Shown here: positions 43,341-51,948 of the stretch, piece by piece
Position numbering within the stretch: position 1 is the first letter of the stretch
How the letters are laid out: each line of letters begins with the position of its first letter
Program-made: the position numbers and the translations under genes
Notes under the pieces: generated by a model
Seen by the model: only the letters and a program-made list of their open reading frames with translations
Database searches by the model: none
What the model was told of the DNA's origin: nothing
NCBI RefSeq assembly: GCF_026712205.1
Contig: NZ_JAPPUW010000025.1
Coordinates: forward strand, 1-61,258
Length of the DNA: 61,258 bases
Direction: 5' to 3'
Origin: Pelomonas aquatica
GTDB taxonomy: Bacteria; Pseudomonadota; Gammaproteobacteria; Burkholderiales; Burkholderiaceae_C

Positions 43341-43949
43341 CTACTTCTCGCCTGCTGCAGGGCAGTTGTTATGTTCGTCGATCATTTTTTTATACACATC
43401 AAGGCTTGGCCAACCAATAGCGGCACGACGCGCATTCACCGCCTCGAGGCTGTCATATGGTTGAAATTGAAGGTTACATTTCCCGTGGACCGCAAGCTGC
43501 GTCCCATACTTCTGTTGTTTCCCCTCGCTCACCGCGACGCGGTCGACGAGAAATGCAAGCTGCTGGCGCTGTTGCGTGTCGCCTTTCGCAATTGCACGCT
43601 CAATCAGGCCAACAGCATGCTTCTGCAACGTGGCGTCTCGATCCGCGTGCTGCGTGATCAACCATGCGTTGTCAACGTCGGCATCCGAATGCACCGGCCT
43701 TGCCGGCCATCCGCATGCAGACAACAGCCCCTTGAGTCGCCGCGTGTTTTCTCGATCCACGATTTCCGTGAGATTTAAAAACCGCGGCGTTTTCCTGGCG
43801 GTGGCCAGCTCGTCAAGATCCCATGTACTGCGCACGGCTTGATCGGAACTTGCCATCTGCGCGAGATCGGCACTGAAGTTCTTGCAATCAGGTCGAATAT
43901 TGGTGGCGGAGATGGCTTGGCTGAGCGCCACGAGGAAAAATGCGTACAT
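43341..43949 (-). CDS. DUF6624-containing protein with short signal-like start
   Basis: A 202-residue protein. The N terminus (MYAFFLVALSQAISA) looks like a short signal peptide. The C-terminal half has the DUF6624 pattern: CGWPARPVHSDADVDNAWLITQHADRD, then FLVDRVAVSEGKQQKYGTQ. No activity is assigned to the domain. It heads a four-gene operon with 8 bp to the thioredoxin gene. GC content is lower than the island average. Confidence 0.68.
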   Translation of the reverse strand: MYAFFLVALSQAISATNIRPDCKNFSADLAQMASSDQAVRSTWDLDELATARKTPRFLNLTEIVDRENTRRLKGLLSACGWPARPVHSDADVDNAWLITQHADRDATLQKHAVGLIERAIAKGDTQQRQQLAFLVDRVAVSEGKQQKYGTQLAVHGKCNLQFQPYDSLEAVNARRAAIGWPSLDVYKKMIDEHNNCPAAGEK

Positions 43950-44301
43950 TCAATCGGACTCGCCAGAGGACTCGCAATAAATTTAGCAGCTACCCGTGCC
44001 GTCGGATGCGTTGCGATGCATTCATGTTAGGGGTGGGGGAATATTCACCTGAATCGCTGCACCTTTCGTAGAGGCCAGTTGGTGTGAGTCAAACCTCGAC
44101 GGTCTGACGTTCGGCGAGTTGCCGGTAGTAGTGTGCTACGCGCTCTGCCTGATTGAGTCGTGGCCGCCGGATGCGTGGCAGCGATGCGATGGCTCACGTT
44201 TCCCCGTGTCTGGCTAGCGGTGAGCGAGCGTAGAGCGCACCTTATAAGGTGTAGTCCTTTAAGGTACGGAATGAGCCAATGCGGGTCGATTGACGCCCGC
44301 A
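43950..44301 (+). promoter_or_regulatory. Divergent intergenic region with palindromic XRE operators
   Basis: About 350 bp between the DUF6624 gene and the XRE gene at 44302. It holds the perfect 14 bp palindrome CACCTTATAAGGTG (44238-44251) and, 4 bp later, the related half-sites CCTTTAAGG (44256-44264). Tandem dyads of this kind before a small XRE gene are typical of autoregulated controller operators. No gene is supported in the rest of the stretch. Confidence 0.6.
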
Positions 44302-44631
44302 ATGAGTTCCAAGGCTTCCATTCCCGACTTCGGCAAGGCGCTGCGCGCCGTGAGGCTGGAGCGCGACCTCTCACAGGAAGACTTCTACGAGGTCTCCGGG
44401 CGGACGTACGTCAGTCGGCTCGAACACAACGGCGCCGATCCATCGCTGAACAAGATCGTCCAGTTGGCCCAGGTCATGGGCACCCACCCCCTGACGCTCC
44501 TCACGCTGGCCTTCTGCGGCAAGGGGACGCCCGCCGAGGTCGAGCGGCTGCTCGACGGCGTGAAGGAAGAGATCGCCTCATTCAAAGACCTGCGCCTGGG
44601 GCGGCGCGACCGGCGCAGGCCTGGGCAATGA
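44302..44631 (+). CDS. XRE-family regulator
   Basis: A 109-residue HTH_XRE protein: FGKALRAVRLERDLSQEDFYEVSGRTYVSRLEHNGADPSLNKI is the DNA-binding unit, followed by a helical linker. It overlaps the next HTH gene by 4 bp (ATGA). The operator-like palindromes 38-64 bp upstream suggest autoregulation. It resembles the N-terminal part of the split XRE gene at 31121-32605. Confidence 0.82.
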   Translation: MSSKASIPDFGKALRAVRLERDLSQEDFYEVSGRTYVSRLEHNGADPSLNKIVQLAQVMGTHPLTLLTLAFCGKGTPAEVERLLDGVKEEIASFKDLRLGRRDRRRPGQ

Positions 44632-44876
44632 CCGCTCGGGCGTGCCAGGGATTGGCCCACGCCGTGTTCCTTGACGAGCTGGTTCGACTTCGCATGCAGG
44701 CCAGTCTCACTCCGCAAGAGCTCGCTCAGCGCTTGGGCGTCAAGGTATGTATCGTGACGCGGGCCGAGGCAGGCATGCGGCGCGTCGGCGTCGTGGAACT
44801 GCAGCTCTGGGCTTTCGCGTGCGGATCGACCCTGGAAGATTTCGGACGGCGCCTGGACGCCCGTGTTCCTCAATAG
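44628..44876 (+). CDS. Small XRE-family regulator
   Basis: An 82-residue HTH protein (LTPQELAQRLGVKVCIVTRAEAGMRRVGVVELQLWAFACG) coupled to the XRE gene before it. Its helix-turn-helix is followed by the ELxLW box shared with the XRE proteins at 32676 and 45166, so the three are relatives. Its 3' end overlaps the convergent BPSL0761-like gene by 7 bp. Confidence 0.72.
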   Translation: MTARACQGLAHAVFLDELVRLRMQASLTPQELAQRLGVKVCIVTRAEAGMRRVGVVELQLWAFACGSTLEDFGRRLDARVPQ

Positions 44877-45169
44877 AAATGCCGCAGTATCACCAGCAAG
44901 CTGTATCGGCGGCCTTTTGAGCAGGCCGAACTCACGCGCATACGCTGGAACAGGTCCCTGGCGGCCGCCAGAACATTGGCGTACTGAATCTGCAGCGACT
45001 CCAGGTCGTGGTCACCACAGTCCCTGATCATGGCAAACGCGGGGTAGCGGATGAGCAGCTCGGCCGACGCCTCGCGCCAGTTTTCGGGCAGTGCTACGTC
45101 GACTGACTGCTCCTCAAGCGCCTCACGCCCCCAGATCAGGTTGCGCCGTCTCTCGTCTGGCGTTGTCAT
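44870..45169 (-). CDS. BPSL0761-family small protein
   Basis: A 99-residue protein starting MTTPDERRRNLIWGREALEE and continuing ASAELLIRYPA, the pattern of the BPSL0761 family found beside small XRE genes in Burkholderiales accessory DNA. Function unknown. It overlaps the stop of the XRE gene at 45166 by 4 bp, so both are one transcript. Confidence 0.65.
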   Translation of the reverse strand: MTTPDERRRNLIWGREALEEQSVDVALPENWREASAELLIRYPAFAMIRDCGDHDLESLQIQYANVLAAARDLFQRMRVSSACSKGRRYSLLVILRHFY

Positions 45170-45555
45170 CGCCGCACCTGTCGCTTGGCGGGCTTCGCCT
45201 GCGCCGGCGTCGCCGTCGACTGGTCCATGGACAGGCCGGCCTGTACGAGTTGGCTCAACGGACTGCGCGCCAGCCGGTGGGGAGGCTTGGCCCGTAGTCG
45301 TATCGCCTCAAGAAGCCGCAATTCGACATCCAGCTCGTTCAAGAACTCCAGGAACTCGACACCCAGGGCGGCGAGCCACTGCCGCAGCTCAATGATGTGG
45401 AGGGTTGTCTGGCCGGATTCGACGTAGCTGACCCAGCCCTGGCTGCGGCCGAGCAACTTGCAAAGGTCGGCTTGCCGAAGCTGGCGGGACTCTCGCAGCT
45501 TGCGAAGCTTGTCCAGGAAGATCTTGTTGTGACGACTGTGCAGGGCTTTGGACAT
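45166..45555 (-). CDS. XRE-family regulator, module copy B
   Basis: A 129-residue relative of the copy A regulator at 32676. It begins MSKALHSRHNKIFLDKL, with HTH LRQADLCKLLGRSQGWVSYVESGQTTL and IELRQWLAALGVEFLEFLNEL. It has an extra 30-residue basic and alanine/proline-rich tail (TPAQAKPAKRQVRR). It is divergent from the unknown gene at 45697, as in copy A. Confidence 0.8.
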   Translation of the reverse strand: MSKALHSRHNKIFLDKLRKLRESRQLRQADLCKLLGRSQGWVSYVESGQTTLHIIELRQWLAALGVEFLEFLNELDVELRLLEAIRLRAKPPHRLARSPLSQLVQAGLSMDQSTATPAQAKPAKRQVRR

Positions 45556-45696
45556 GGACGCGATGGTTCTCAGCCTCGCACCGTAGCTGAGCCGGCGCCA
45601 TATCAGGAATTTTGATATGGCCGCGTGGGTCGAACAATTCATGGGAGTTCAACAATCCGGCCGCTGAACCTGTAGCTGTTCACGACCGCGCACCCA

Positions 45697-46224
45697 ATGT
45701 TCGTGTCCCAGCCGCAATATGAATTTCCGTTCCCGCCGGCCCTGGAGCAGCCCGGCTCCCAGCACTGGCGCATGGTCGAACTGACCTTGCATGCTCCCTG
45801 GTTCCTGTTGTCGGTGGACGTCGTCGACGCTGAGATTCGCGACTGCAGCATGACGCGCACCGTCTGCATCGCCTGGGATTACGACCTGGCCGAAGTGCTT
45901 CGGGGGCTCGATCCCGATCTTGTCCGGGGGATCGTCTGCATGATGCCGGCCTGGGCATCCCCCAACGGTCAATGGTCGTCGCGAGAGGTCCGCGAGGTTT
46001 GGATGTGCAGTTCCCCGGCCGGGCAGAGCGTGCTGCTGCTTGACGCGGCCGGTCAGGAGTTCGACTGTGGGTTGGTGCCGGAGCACGTGGAGCCGACTAC
46101 GAAGGATCTTTTGCTGCGTGTCTCGCCCGCCAAGCCTGGGCGCCAGCCGCACAGCCGGCGCAAGACACCGCCTGCGGGAAACCGCCGCACTCGTCGGGCC
46201 GGCGCGCGCAAGGACGCCGCATGA
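45697..46224 (+). CDS. Conserved unknown protein, module copy B
   Basis: A 175-residue paralogue of the copy A protein at 33163 (MFVSQPQYEF, EQPGSQHWRMVEL, APWFLLSV, IVCMMPAW and FDCGLVPEHV are all shared). The basic, lysine/arginine-rich C terminus differs. No family recognised. Its stop overlaps the next ATG by 4 bp, as its copy A counterpart does. Confidence 0.6.
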   Translation: MFVSQPQYEFPFPPALEQPGSQHWRMVELTLHAPWFLLSVDVVDAEIRDCSMTRTVCIAWDYDLAEVLRGLDPDLVRGIVCMMPAWASPNGQWSSREVREVWMCSSPAGQSVLLLDAAGQEFDCGLVPEHVEPTTKDLLLRVSPAKPGRQPHSRRKTPPAGNRRTRRAGARKDAA

Positions 46225-46595
46225 GCGATAGCGAGCCGGGGGCTCCCGCCATTGCCTTCGTCAATCTGAGGGATGCGCCGGCGGCCGACGCACAGCCGCG
46301 CATGGAGGTGCATTCCTGGCGCTCTATCCGGGCGCCAGCCGGAACTCTGCACCTGGTGACCCTCAGGGACCTTACCGAAGAGCGCGGTACCGTTCGCGTC
46401 ACCTCGGCGATCACGGCCGTCGACAAGGAAGCCGGAATCGTGACCACCTCATCGGGTCGACAGTACGCGCTGATGCGCCCGGCCGAGGAGCGCGAGTTCG
46501 AGCGCGACCTGCTACAGGGCGGGGCTGTCAGGTTGGGCCTGGGCGACGCCGTAGACGTCAGCGTGCTCGCTTGGGATCAGGTCGAAATCGGCTGA
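46221..46595 (+). CDS. Hypothetical protein
   Basis: A 124-residue protein coupled to the preceding gene. LHLVTLRDLTEERGTVRVTSAI, then VTTSSGRQYALMRPAEEREFERDLL, suggests a small beta-rich fold. It occupies the slot taken by an unrelated gene (33660) in copy A. Function unknown. Confidence 0.5.
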   Translation: MSDSEPGAPAIAFVNLRDAPAADAQPRMEVHSWRSIRAPAGTLHLVTLRDLTEERGTVRVTSAITAVDKEAGIVTTSSGRQYALMRPAEEREFERDLLQGGAVRLGLGDAVDVSVLAWDQVEIG

Positions 46596-46645
46596 TGTCG
46601 AGTTGCGACTTCGACGTTCAGTTGCGACTTTAACGAGAAACGCCA

Positions 46646-46917
46646 ATGGTTATTTCCGCCAGCGTCGCTGCCTTCATCGGCGGGCAGCGCGAGCTACTGT
46701 TCCGGCTGGAGCAATTTGCCGATACCCCGGATACCGTCACCTGCTGGCCATTGCGGCGCCCATGGCCGACGGCGACTTGGCGCCCTGGCTCGCAGAATGG
46801 CCGATTCAGCCTGCCTTCACCCTGCGGGTGTTGCCCATCGACGCGCTGGCCCGGAAAGGCGGCTTGGAGTTGGTCGAGCAGCAGTTGATCCGGATCGCCG
46901 CCTGCGTCGTCGCATAG
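46646..46917 (+). pseudogene. Frameshifted remnant of a small hypothetical gene
   Basis: An ATG at 46646 opens MVISASVAAFIGGQRELLFR, but the natural-looking continuation (YRHLLAIAAPMADGDLAPW, then a normal C-terminal end at 46917) is in the next frame. A shift near 46725-46735 is the simplest explanation. Alternatively, a short gene begins at the ATG at 46761. The following 206 bp to 47124 hold no gene. Confidence 0.35.
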
Positions 46918-47123
46918 CCTTCAGAAAGTACGTACTTCGTGTGTTGTAGCTACTTCAAGTGGGCGACTCTGCCGCAGGCCAGGCACCTCACGACCCTTGA
47001 CCAGGGCACGCCTGCATCTCCAGTCGTCCGGCAAGGGAGCGATCCTCTCGGACGAAGGGACTGGCGCGGTGGCAGACATGGAATGGCGGTCACCGTTAAG
47101 CTCCACGGGGAGCGAATCAGCTG

Positions 47124-48149
47124 ATGGATGCCCGCCTGATGATCGATGCACCTACCGCGGAAGCCCGGTTCTGGGCTGCGATCGAGGACCTGGATGCGGC
47201 CCAGCCGGACGAGTATTTCTATCGGGTCGACTCGCACCGCAGCGTGCGGACTATCCGGCGCCACCCGGTTCTGCGGCCATTGCGCTGGGATTCCAAGGAC
47301 CGCTTTCCGCATAGGGCCCTGATCGAGGCCACACGCACCATGCGCCCCGGGCAGGCGATCTTCCGGCTGTCGTTTTGGCGCGCGCTGGCGCCGGCCATGA
47401 AGGATTGGAAGTGCCGGTCCAGCGAACACACCATGATCCTCATGCGGGTGCGGCGCAGTGTGGTGGGTCAGGCGCTGCCCGGCTGGACCTTCGACAACGA
47501 CGACCATCTGGATGACGCCGAGCTCATTTGGAAGGTGGGCAGCGTCGAAGAGGATCTGAACGACTTCTACGCCGGCGGCGTGCCGCTGGAAAAGGTCGAG
47601 GTATTCGACGCAGAGGGCGGTCGATGGTCAGCTTGGCACGCCAATACGGCGACGGCGCCAGATCGCGTCCGCCTGCCTGCGATCGGCTGGTCGCCCGTCG
47701 CCATCCACCCTCGCCAGGGGCCAGGCATGGCGTACTGGGCAGCCGTTCCGGAGCCCGGGCCGCGGACTCGCGAAGCCGCCTTCTGGTGTCTGCTCACACT
47801 GGACGAGGAGGCGCCCGGCAACCTCGGCGGCGAAATCCCCGCAATCACCCGCGTCATGACGCACCTGCTGCTGGGGCAGCTGCGCGAACTCGCCCTCAGC
47901 CGTGTCCATGTGCTGACGCTGGCGCCGGACCGCGACCGCGTCTGGGCCGAGCAGTTCGACACGTCCTGGTCGGCTGGCGCGACGCGTTGGCCCGGCTGGC
48001 TACGACCTGAGCCTGAGCCGGTGCTCCAGCTTGAGCGGTGCGCGCGCTTGAGGCGCGAAGAGCTGGCGGCGCTGGTGGCAGCGTCACGCCTTCCGGACGC
48101 TCGGCCGGAGTTCAAGCGATCGATCTGGACATGGGCCTGGGACCGTTGA
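47124..48149 (+). CDS. Hypothetical protein
   Basis: A 341-residue soluble protein of no recognised family. It has tryptophan-rich segments (DEYFYRVDSHRSVRTIRRHP, FWRALAPAMKDWKCR) and a helical middle (ITRVMTHLLLGQLRELALSRVHVL). It is convergent with the broken RES toxin gene (16 bp between stops) and unique to copy B. Full length unknown; it appears intact. Confidence 0.5.
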   Translation: MDARLMIDAPTAEARFWAAIEDLDAAQPDEYFYRVDSHRSVRTIRRHPVLRPLRWDSKDRFPHRALIEATRTMRPGQAIFRLSFWRALAPAMKDWKCRSSEHTMILMRVRRSVVGQALPGWTFDNDDHLDDAELIWKVGSVEEDLNDFYAGGVPLEKVEVFDAEGGRWSAWHANTATAPDRVRLPAIGWSPVAIHPRQGPGMAYWAAVPEPGPRTREAAFWCLLTLDEEAPGNLGGEIPAITRVMTHLLLGQLRELALSRVHVLTLAPDRDRVWAEQFDTSWSAGATRWPGWLRPEPEPVLQLERCARLRREELAALVAASRLPDARPEFKRSIWTWAWDR

Positions 48150-48165
48150 GCCTCCCGGCTCGGCT

Positions 48166-48744
48166 TCATGCAAGTGGCAGACCGCTGCCCCGGGCAACAG
48201 TGGCCACGACGCGGTGCAGGTTGCCGGTCTCAGGGTCGATCAGGCGTTGGCGCCAGCGGGCGCGAATGGCTGGGAGGACGTGCTCGAAGAGTGCATAGCA
48301 GATGCCGGCGTAGCGCTGTGCCGACAGGTAGGCGATGCCGTCGTAGCCAGCTGAAGCGGCGCGGGCGGCCAGGCCCTGGGTCGGGCCGAAACGGGTCGAC
48401 TGCAGCGCCGGGTAATCGGCCGCATGCGGCGTCATGTCGAGCAAGGTTATGCCGTCGGCCACACCGGCACAGAGCAGCTCGCCGCAGCGCAGGCGGTCCA
48501 GCGAAAGAAGCGTTTGCTCGCGGCGCCCGAACGCCTCGTAGCCGGCTGTCTCTGGCGAGTCGGCGAAGTAGGCGACGCGCTAGTCCGGCAGGCAGAAGCG
48601 GCCGCTCAGCGCGCCAGGCAGCGACACGCGGAGGGGGCCGACGGCGCGGTTGCCGGGACGTGAGCGCACCGGCTGGATCCTGAAGAGGTGTCGGTCTGGC
48701 GTCAGCCGATACGGTGCGAGTTCATCGAAGGCTTGGAAGTTCAT
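48166..48744 (-). pseudogene. RES-domain toxin, copy B, broken by an amber codon
   Basis: From the ATG at 48744 the frame follows the copy A toxin over 192 codons, but a TAG (plus strand CTA at 48580-48582) replaces the Gln codon in the PDQRVAYFAD region. The rest (AYFADSPETAGYEAF and HRVVATVARGSG) remains open and close to copy A, so the loss seems recent. Its antitoxin partner is intact. Confidence 0.85.
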
Positions 48745-48753
48745 CTTGGAGGG

Positions 48754-49212
48754 TCAGAGACCCTCCGCGCTGGCCAACGCCAACACCCGATCTGCTTGGC
48801 CCTGTTCGAGAGCCTGGCGGGGGGGAACCCCACCAAGGCCGCCGTGCGGGGTCTCCAGAAACGCCAGCAGGGTCCAGCCATCGAGGGTGCCCAACGCCTT
48901 GGTCAGCTTGGGAATCACGTCCCACAGCATCGGCTCGAACTGCCATGCCGGCAGCCGAAAGCCGCGCTGCATGCGTGGCACGCCAATGGCGCGCCCCTTG
49001 GCAATCCAGGCGTTGATCGTCACTCGAGTAGTCCCGGCCAGCTTGGCCGCTTGATCGGTGTTCACCATGTCGGAGGCCTCCAGGCGCGCGTTGCGCGCGG
49101 CCAGACTGCTGCGGAGCAGTGCTTGGGTTTCAGAGGCCGAGACATAGGGTGTTGCTTGTTCGCCGGGCGCCTCATCGGGGCGACGCGCGGAGGTGGTTGA
49201 GGGATAAGTCAT
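48754..49212 (-). CDS. Xre/MbcA/ParS-type antitoxin, copy B
   Basis: A 152-residue antitoxin paralogue of 35821-36279, with HTH VNTDQAAKLAGTTRVTINAWIA and toxin-binding end FLETPHGGLGGVPPRQALE. With its own toxin dead it could still neutralise the copy A toxin or co-regulate both units. The ATG at 49212 gives the same length as copy A. Confidence 0.82.
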   Translation of the reverse strand: MTYPSTTSARRPDEAPGEQATPYVSASETQALLRSSLAARNARLEASDMVNTDQAAKLAGTTRVTINAWIAKGRAIGVPRMQRGFRLPAWQFEPMLWDVIPKLTKALGTLDGWTLLAFLETPHGGLGGVPPRQALEQGQADRVLALASAEGL

Positions 49213-49249
49213 CGTGGAGTCGCGCAATGCGCGCCAATTGAGTGAACCC

Positions 49250-49774
49250 TCATGGGAGATTCCGCCCATCGACCTTCGCGGCGCTGAAAAAGCCGAGGGC
49301 CCGGCGGACCAGCGAGATGCCTCGGACCCGCCTTGGCGGCCTCAACCTCACTGATCGGCAGAACGTGTCCAGCAGGCTGACGAGGTTGCGCAGGCGCAGC
49401 CGTCGGCCCAGCAGGAAGCGCCGGCAGTCGTTCAACAACTCCAGCGTGGCGGTCCGGTAGGCCGCCAGCCAGCGCTGCTGTTCCAGAGCAGCGCTGATCT
49501 CGTTTAGGAAGTGGGGCGGCAGCGAGACCGTCGCCGCCTTGATGCGCTGCACCTCGCGCAGCACTTCCACCATCGTGTCGTCGAGGCCCAGTCCGCGCAT
49601 CTCGCGGGCATGGCGAACCACCTCGTTCCAGCCGGCGGCGCCGGCGAGCCGCTCGCGCTCGGACAGGCCGTACCGGCGCAGCTGGCGCATCTCCGCCATG
49701 ACTGAGTCCAGTCCGGCGTCATGCGCTGCAAGCAGGTGGAGGGTGTCCCAGGTCAAAGCGGATAGCTCGGTCAA
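49250..49774 (-). CDS. Conserved unknown protein upstream of the RES/Xre pair, copy B
   Basis: Up to 174 residues from a TTG at 49774; another TTG at 49756 would match the GTG start in copy A. It shares IKAATVSLPPHFLNEISAAL and the end LVRRALGFFSAAKVDGRNLP with its paralogue at 36316. No known domain. Lack of an ATG in both copies suggests weak, controlled translation. Confidence 0.6.
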   Translation of the reverse strand: MTELSALTWDTLHLLAAHDAGLDSVMAEMRQLRRYGLSERERLAGAAGWNEVVRHAREMRGLGLDDTMVEVLREVQRIKAATVSLPPHFLNEISAALEQQRWLAAYRTATLELLNDCRRFLLGRRLRLRNLVSLLDTFCRSVRLRPPRRVRGISLVRRALGFFSAAKVDGRNLP

Positions 49775-49794
49775 GTTCGTTAAGTTGGATTATA
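49773..49794 (-). promoter_or_regulatory. Conserved promoter/operator of the RES unit, copy B
   Basis: A 22 bp stretch with one mismatch to 36844-36865, containing AAGTTCGTT and AAGTTGGAT repeats and a TATATA-like segment just after it. Confidence 0.5.
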
Positions 49795-49915
49795 TACAAC
49801 AGCGCTAGGGATGCAAGGCCAGCGACTCCACGCACCTAACCGGGGCGCACGCGGAGAACGGACCCCAGTAGACACACGGTTTAAAATACATATGATTTAC
49901 AACTATGTGTTGTAG

Positions 49916-50899
49916 ATGGCAGTCATGCCAACCCCTATGCGCGAACTAAGAGCCCTTGCCACGTTGTTGAAGGCGGCCGAACTCGGCAGCCTGACCAACG
50001 CCGCTGCCGACCAGGGCATCACGCCACAGGCCGCGAGCAAGACGCTGGCACAGCTGGAGCGGCAGCTCGGAGTCAAGCTGCTGGAGCGCACGACGCGGCG
50101 GCTGGCGCTGACACCCGAAGGTCAGGTGCTGGTCGACGCATCCCGACCGGCACTGGAGGCGATGAACGCAGCGTTGGACGCCGTGCGCAAGGCGTCGTTC
50201 AAGCCGCTCACCGGCCACCTGTCCATCGCAGCGCCGCGGATGGTGGTGTCGACCGTACTGGCGCCGGTGGTCGACGCCTTCAGCGCTTTGCATCCCAAGC
50301 TGAACCTGCACGTCAGGTCTGTCGACCAAGCGACGCCGGCGATTCAGGGGGAAGACGAGGTGTGCTTCAGTTTCGGGTCGATGCTGGAGCAGGACGTCAG
50401 CAGCACCTTCCTGTTGGAAGCGCTACTCCTGTACTGCGCCTCGCCGGGCTACCTGGCCAAGCACGGCGTGCCGCGTTCGGTAGAGGCCCTGTTCGCGCGC
50501 CAGGCCGGCGCGCCGGTGCCTGAGGTCCGGACGGGTAGCAGGGAGCGCGAGCCGATGCTGTCGACCAACGACGACCAATTCGAACTGCAGATCGCCCGGT
50601 CCGGTCGCATGGCCATGCAGCTGATCTCGCTGACGGCGATGCCGTACATCGAGGACGGTACGCTTGTGCCGCTACCGTCGCTGGGGGTCGATTCGGCCCA
50701 CCTGTTCATTTGCCACTACAGCGGTGAAGTGCTGCCGCAGGTCAGCGCCTTCGTCGAGTTCGCCCTGGACCGTCTGCAAGGTAGCCAGGCATTTGCACCA
50801 TCGGAAACCCGCCTGGCGGCGCTGGAGCGGGCGGCCACGCGGCGACGGCCTTCACCGAAGTCCTTCCGGCGACTGGAAGCGACGAGCTTGGCGCCATGA
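49916..50899 (+). CDS. LysR-family transcriptional regulator
   Basis: A 327-residue LysR regulator: N-terminal winged HTH (AAELGSLTNAAADQGITPQAASKTLAQLERQLG) and a periplasmic-binding-protein-like effector domain from about residue 95. The C-terminal 30 residues are basic. Its stop overlaps the start of the tyrosine recombinase gene (ATGA), so it is part of the transposon transcript, which is unusual for a LysR gene. Confidence 0.9.
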   Translation: MAVMPTPMRELRALATLLKAAELGSLTNAAADQGITPQAASKTLAQLERQLGVKLLERTTRRLALTPEGQVLVDASRPALEAMNAALDAVRKASFKPLTGHLSIAAPRMVVSTVLAPVVDAFSALHPKLNLHVRSVDQATPAIQGEDEVCFSFGSMLEQDVSSTFLLEALLLYCASPGYLAKHGVPRSVEALFARQAGAPVPEVRTGSREREPMLSTNDDQFELQIARSGRMAMQLISLTAMPYIEDGTLVPLPSLGVDSAHLFICHYSGEVLPQVSAFVEFALDRLQGSQAFAPSETRLAALERAATRRRPSPKSFRRLEATSLAP

Positions 50900-51948
50900 G
50901 CGCCACCGTTGAGCAGTACGTCCTAGCGGCCGACCGGGATAACACGGTCAAGAGCTATGCCGCAGCGCTGCGCAACTTCGAGCAAGTCTGGAGCGGGCTG
51001 CTGCCAGCGACGGCTGACACGGTGGCGCGCTACCTGGCCGAGCACGCCGAGGTCTACCGCATCAGCACGCTGCGTCTGCATCTGGCGGCACTGGCGCGAT
51101 GGCATGCCGACAACGGCTTCGGCGATCCCACCCGGTCGCCGCTGGTGCAGAAGGTGCTGCGCGGCGTCCGGGCCAAGCACGCCGTGCCGCAGAAGCGGGC
51201 CCGGCCGCTGCAGCTCGACGTGCTCGAGGCGGTGTCCGACTGGCTGCTGAAGGCGCAGGCGTCGGCACGCGAGCACGGCCGCCAGGCCGAGCAGCTGCGC
51301 CGCAGCCGCGACCGCGCGATGCTCCTGCTGGGCTTTTGGCGCGCCTTCCGATCCGACGAGCTGGCCAGCATGCGCATCGAGGAGGTCCAAGCCCAGCGGG
51401 GCAAAGGGCTGACCTGCCGGCCTCGAAAGACCAAGACCACTGACGAGGGCGAGGACCGTGCATTCCATTGCCCGGCGCTGTCGCGGCTGTGCCCGGTGGA
51501 CGCCTACCTCGACTGGATCGAGCTGAGCGGCCGCAAGATCGGGCCGGTGTTCCCTGGCATCGATCGTTGGGGCAACGTCTCAGAAGAGCACATGCTGAGC
51601 AAGACCGTGCTGCCGCTGTTGCGGCGCATCCTGCACGAGGCCGGCGCCGAGGAAGCCGCCACCTATTCCAGCCACTCGCTTCGCCGTGGTTTCGCCAACT
51701 GGGCCAGCAGCAACGGCTGGGACCTCAAAGAACTGATGGAGCACGTCGGCTGGCGCGACGTCAGCTCGGCATTGCGCTACGTCGATGTGTCTCACGCCGC
51801 GTTGAAGGGTAAGTTCGAGCGCGGCCTGGCCAATAGCCCTCCAGCGTCAGCACTGGGCACCACGGAGCCGAACAACTCGATGCAACCGACTGGCGGCGAT
51901 GATGCGCTCGCGCAGCCCAACGAGCGGCATCGCGTCCCACCACACTGA
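50896..51948 (+). CDS. Tyrosine recombinase linked to the Tn3-family transposase
   Basis: A 350-residue phage-integrase-type recombinase. The catalytic set is visible: Arg in FWRAFRSDELASMRI, the HSLRRGFANW box (His-x-x-Arg), the WxxH-like HVGWRDVSSALRYVDVS and the Tyr nucleophile there. Adjacent to a Tn3-family transposase with no serine resolvase, it probably resolves cointegrates, as TnpI or TnpS do. The ATG of the transposase follows its stop directly. Confidence 0.85.
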   Translation: MSATVEQYVLAADRDNTVKSYAAALRNFEQVWSGLLPATADTVARYLAEHAEVYRISTLRLHLAALARWHADNGFGDPTRSPLVQKVLRGVRAKHAVPQKRARPLQLDVLEAVSDWLLKAQASAREHGRQAEQLRRSRDRAMLLLGFWRAFRSDELASMRIEEVQAQRGKGLTCRPRKTKTTDEGEDRAFHCPALSRLCPVDAYLDWIELSGRKIGPVFPGIDRWGNVSEEHMLSKTVLPLLRRILHEAGAEEAATYSSHSLRRGFANWASSNGWDLKELMEHVGWRDVSSALRYVDVSHAALKGKFERGLANSPPASALGTTEPNNSMQPTGGDDALAQPNERHRVPPH

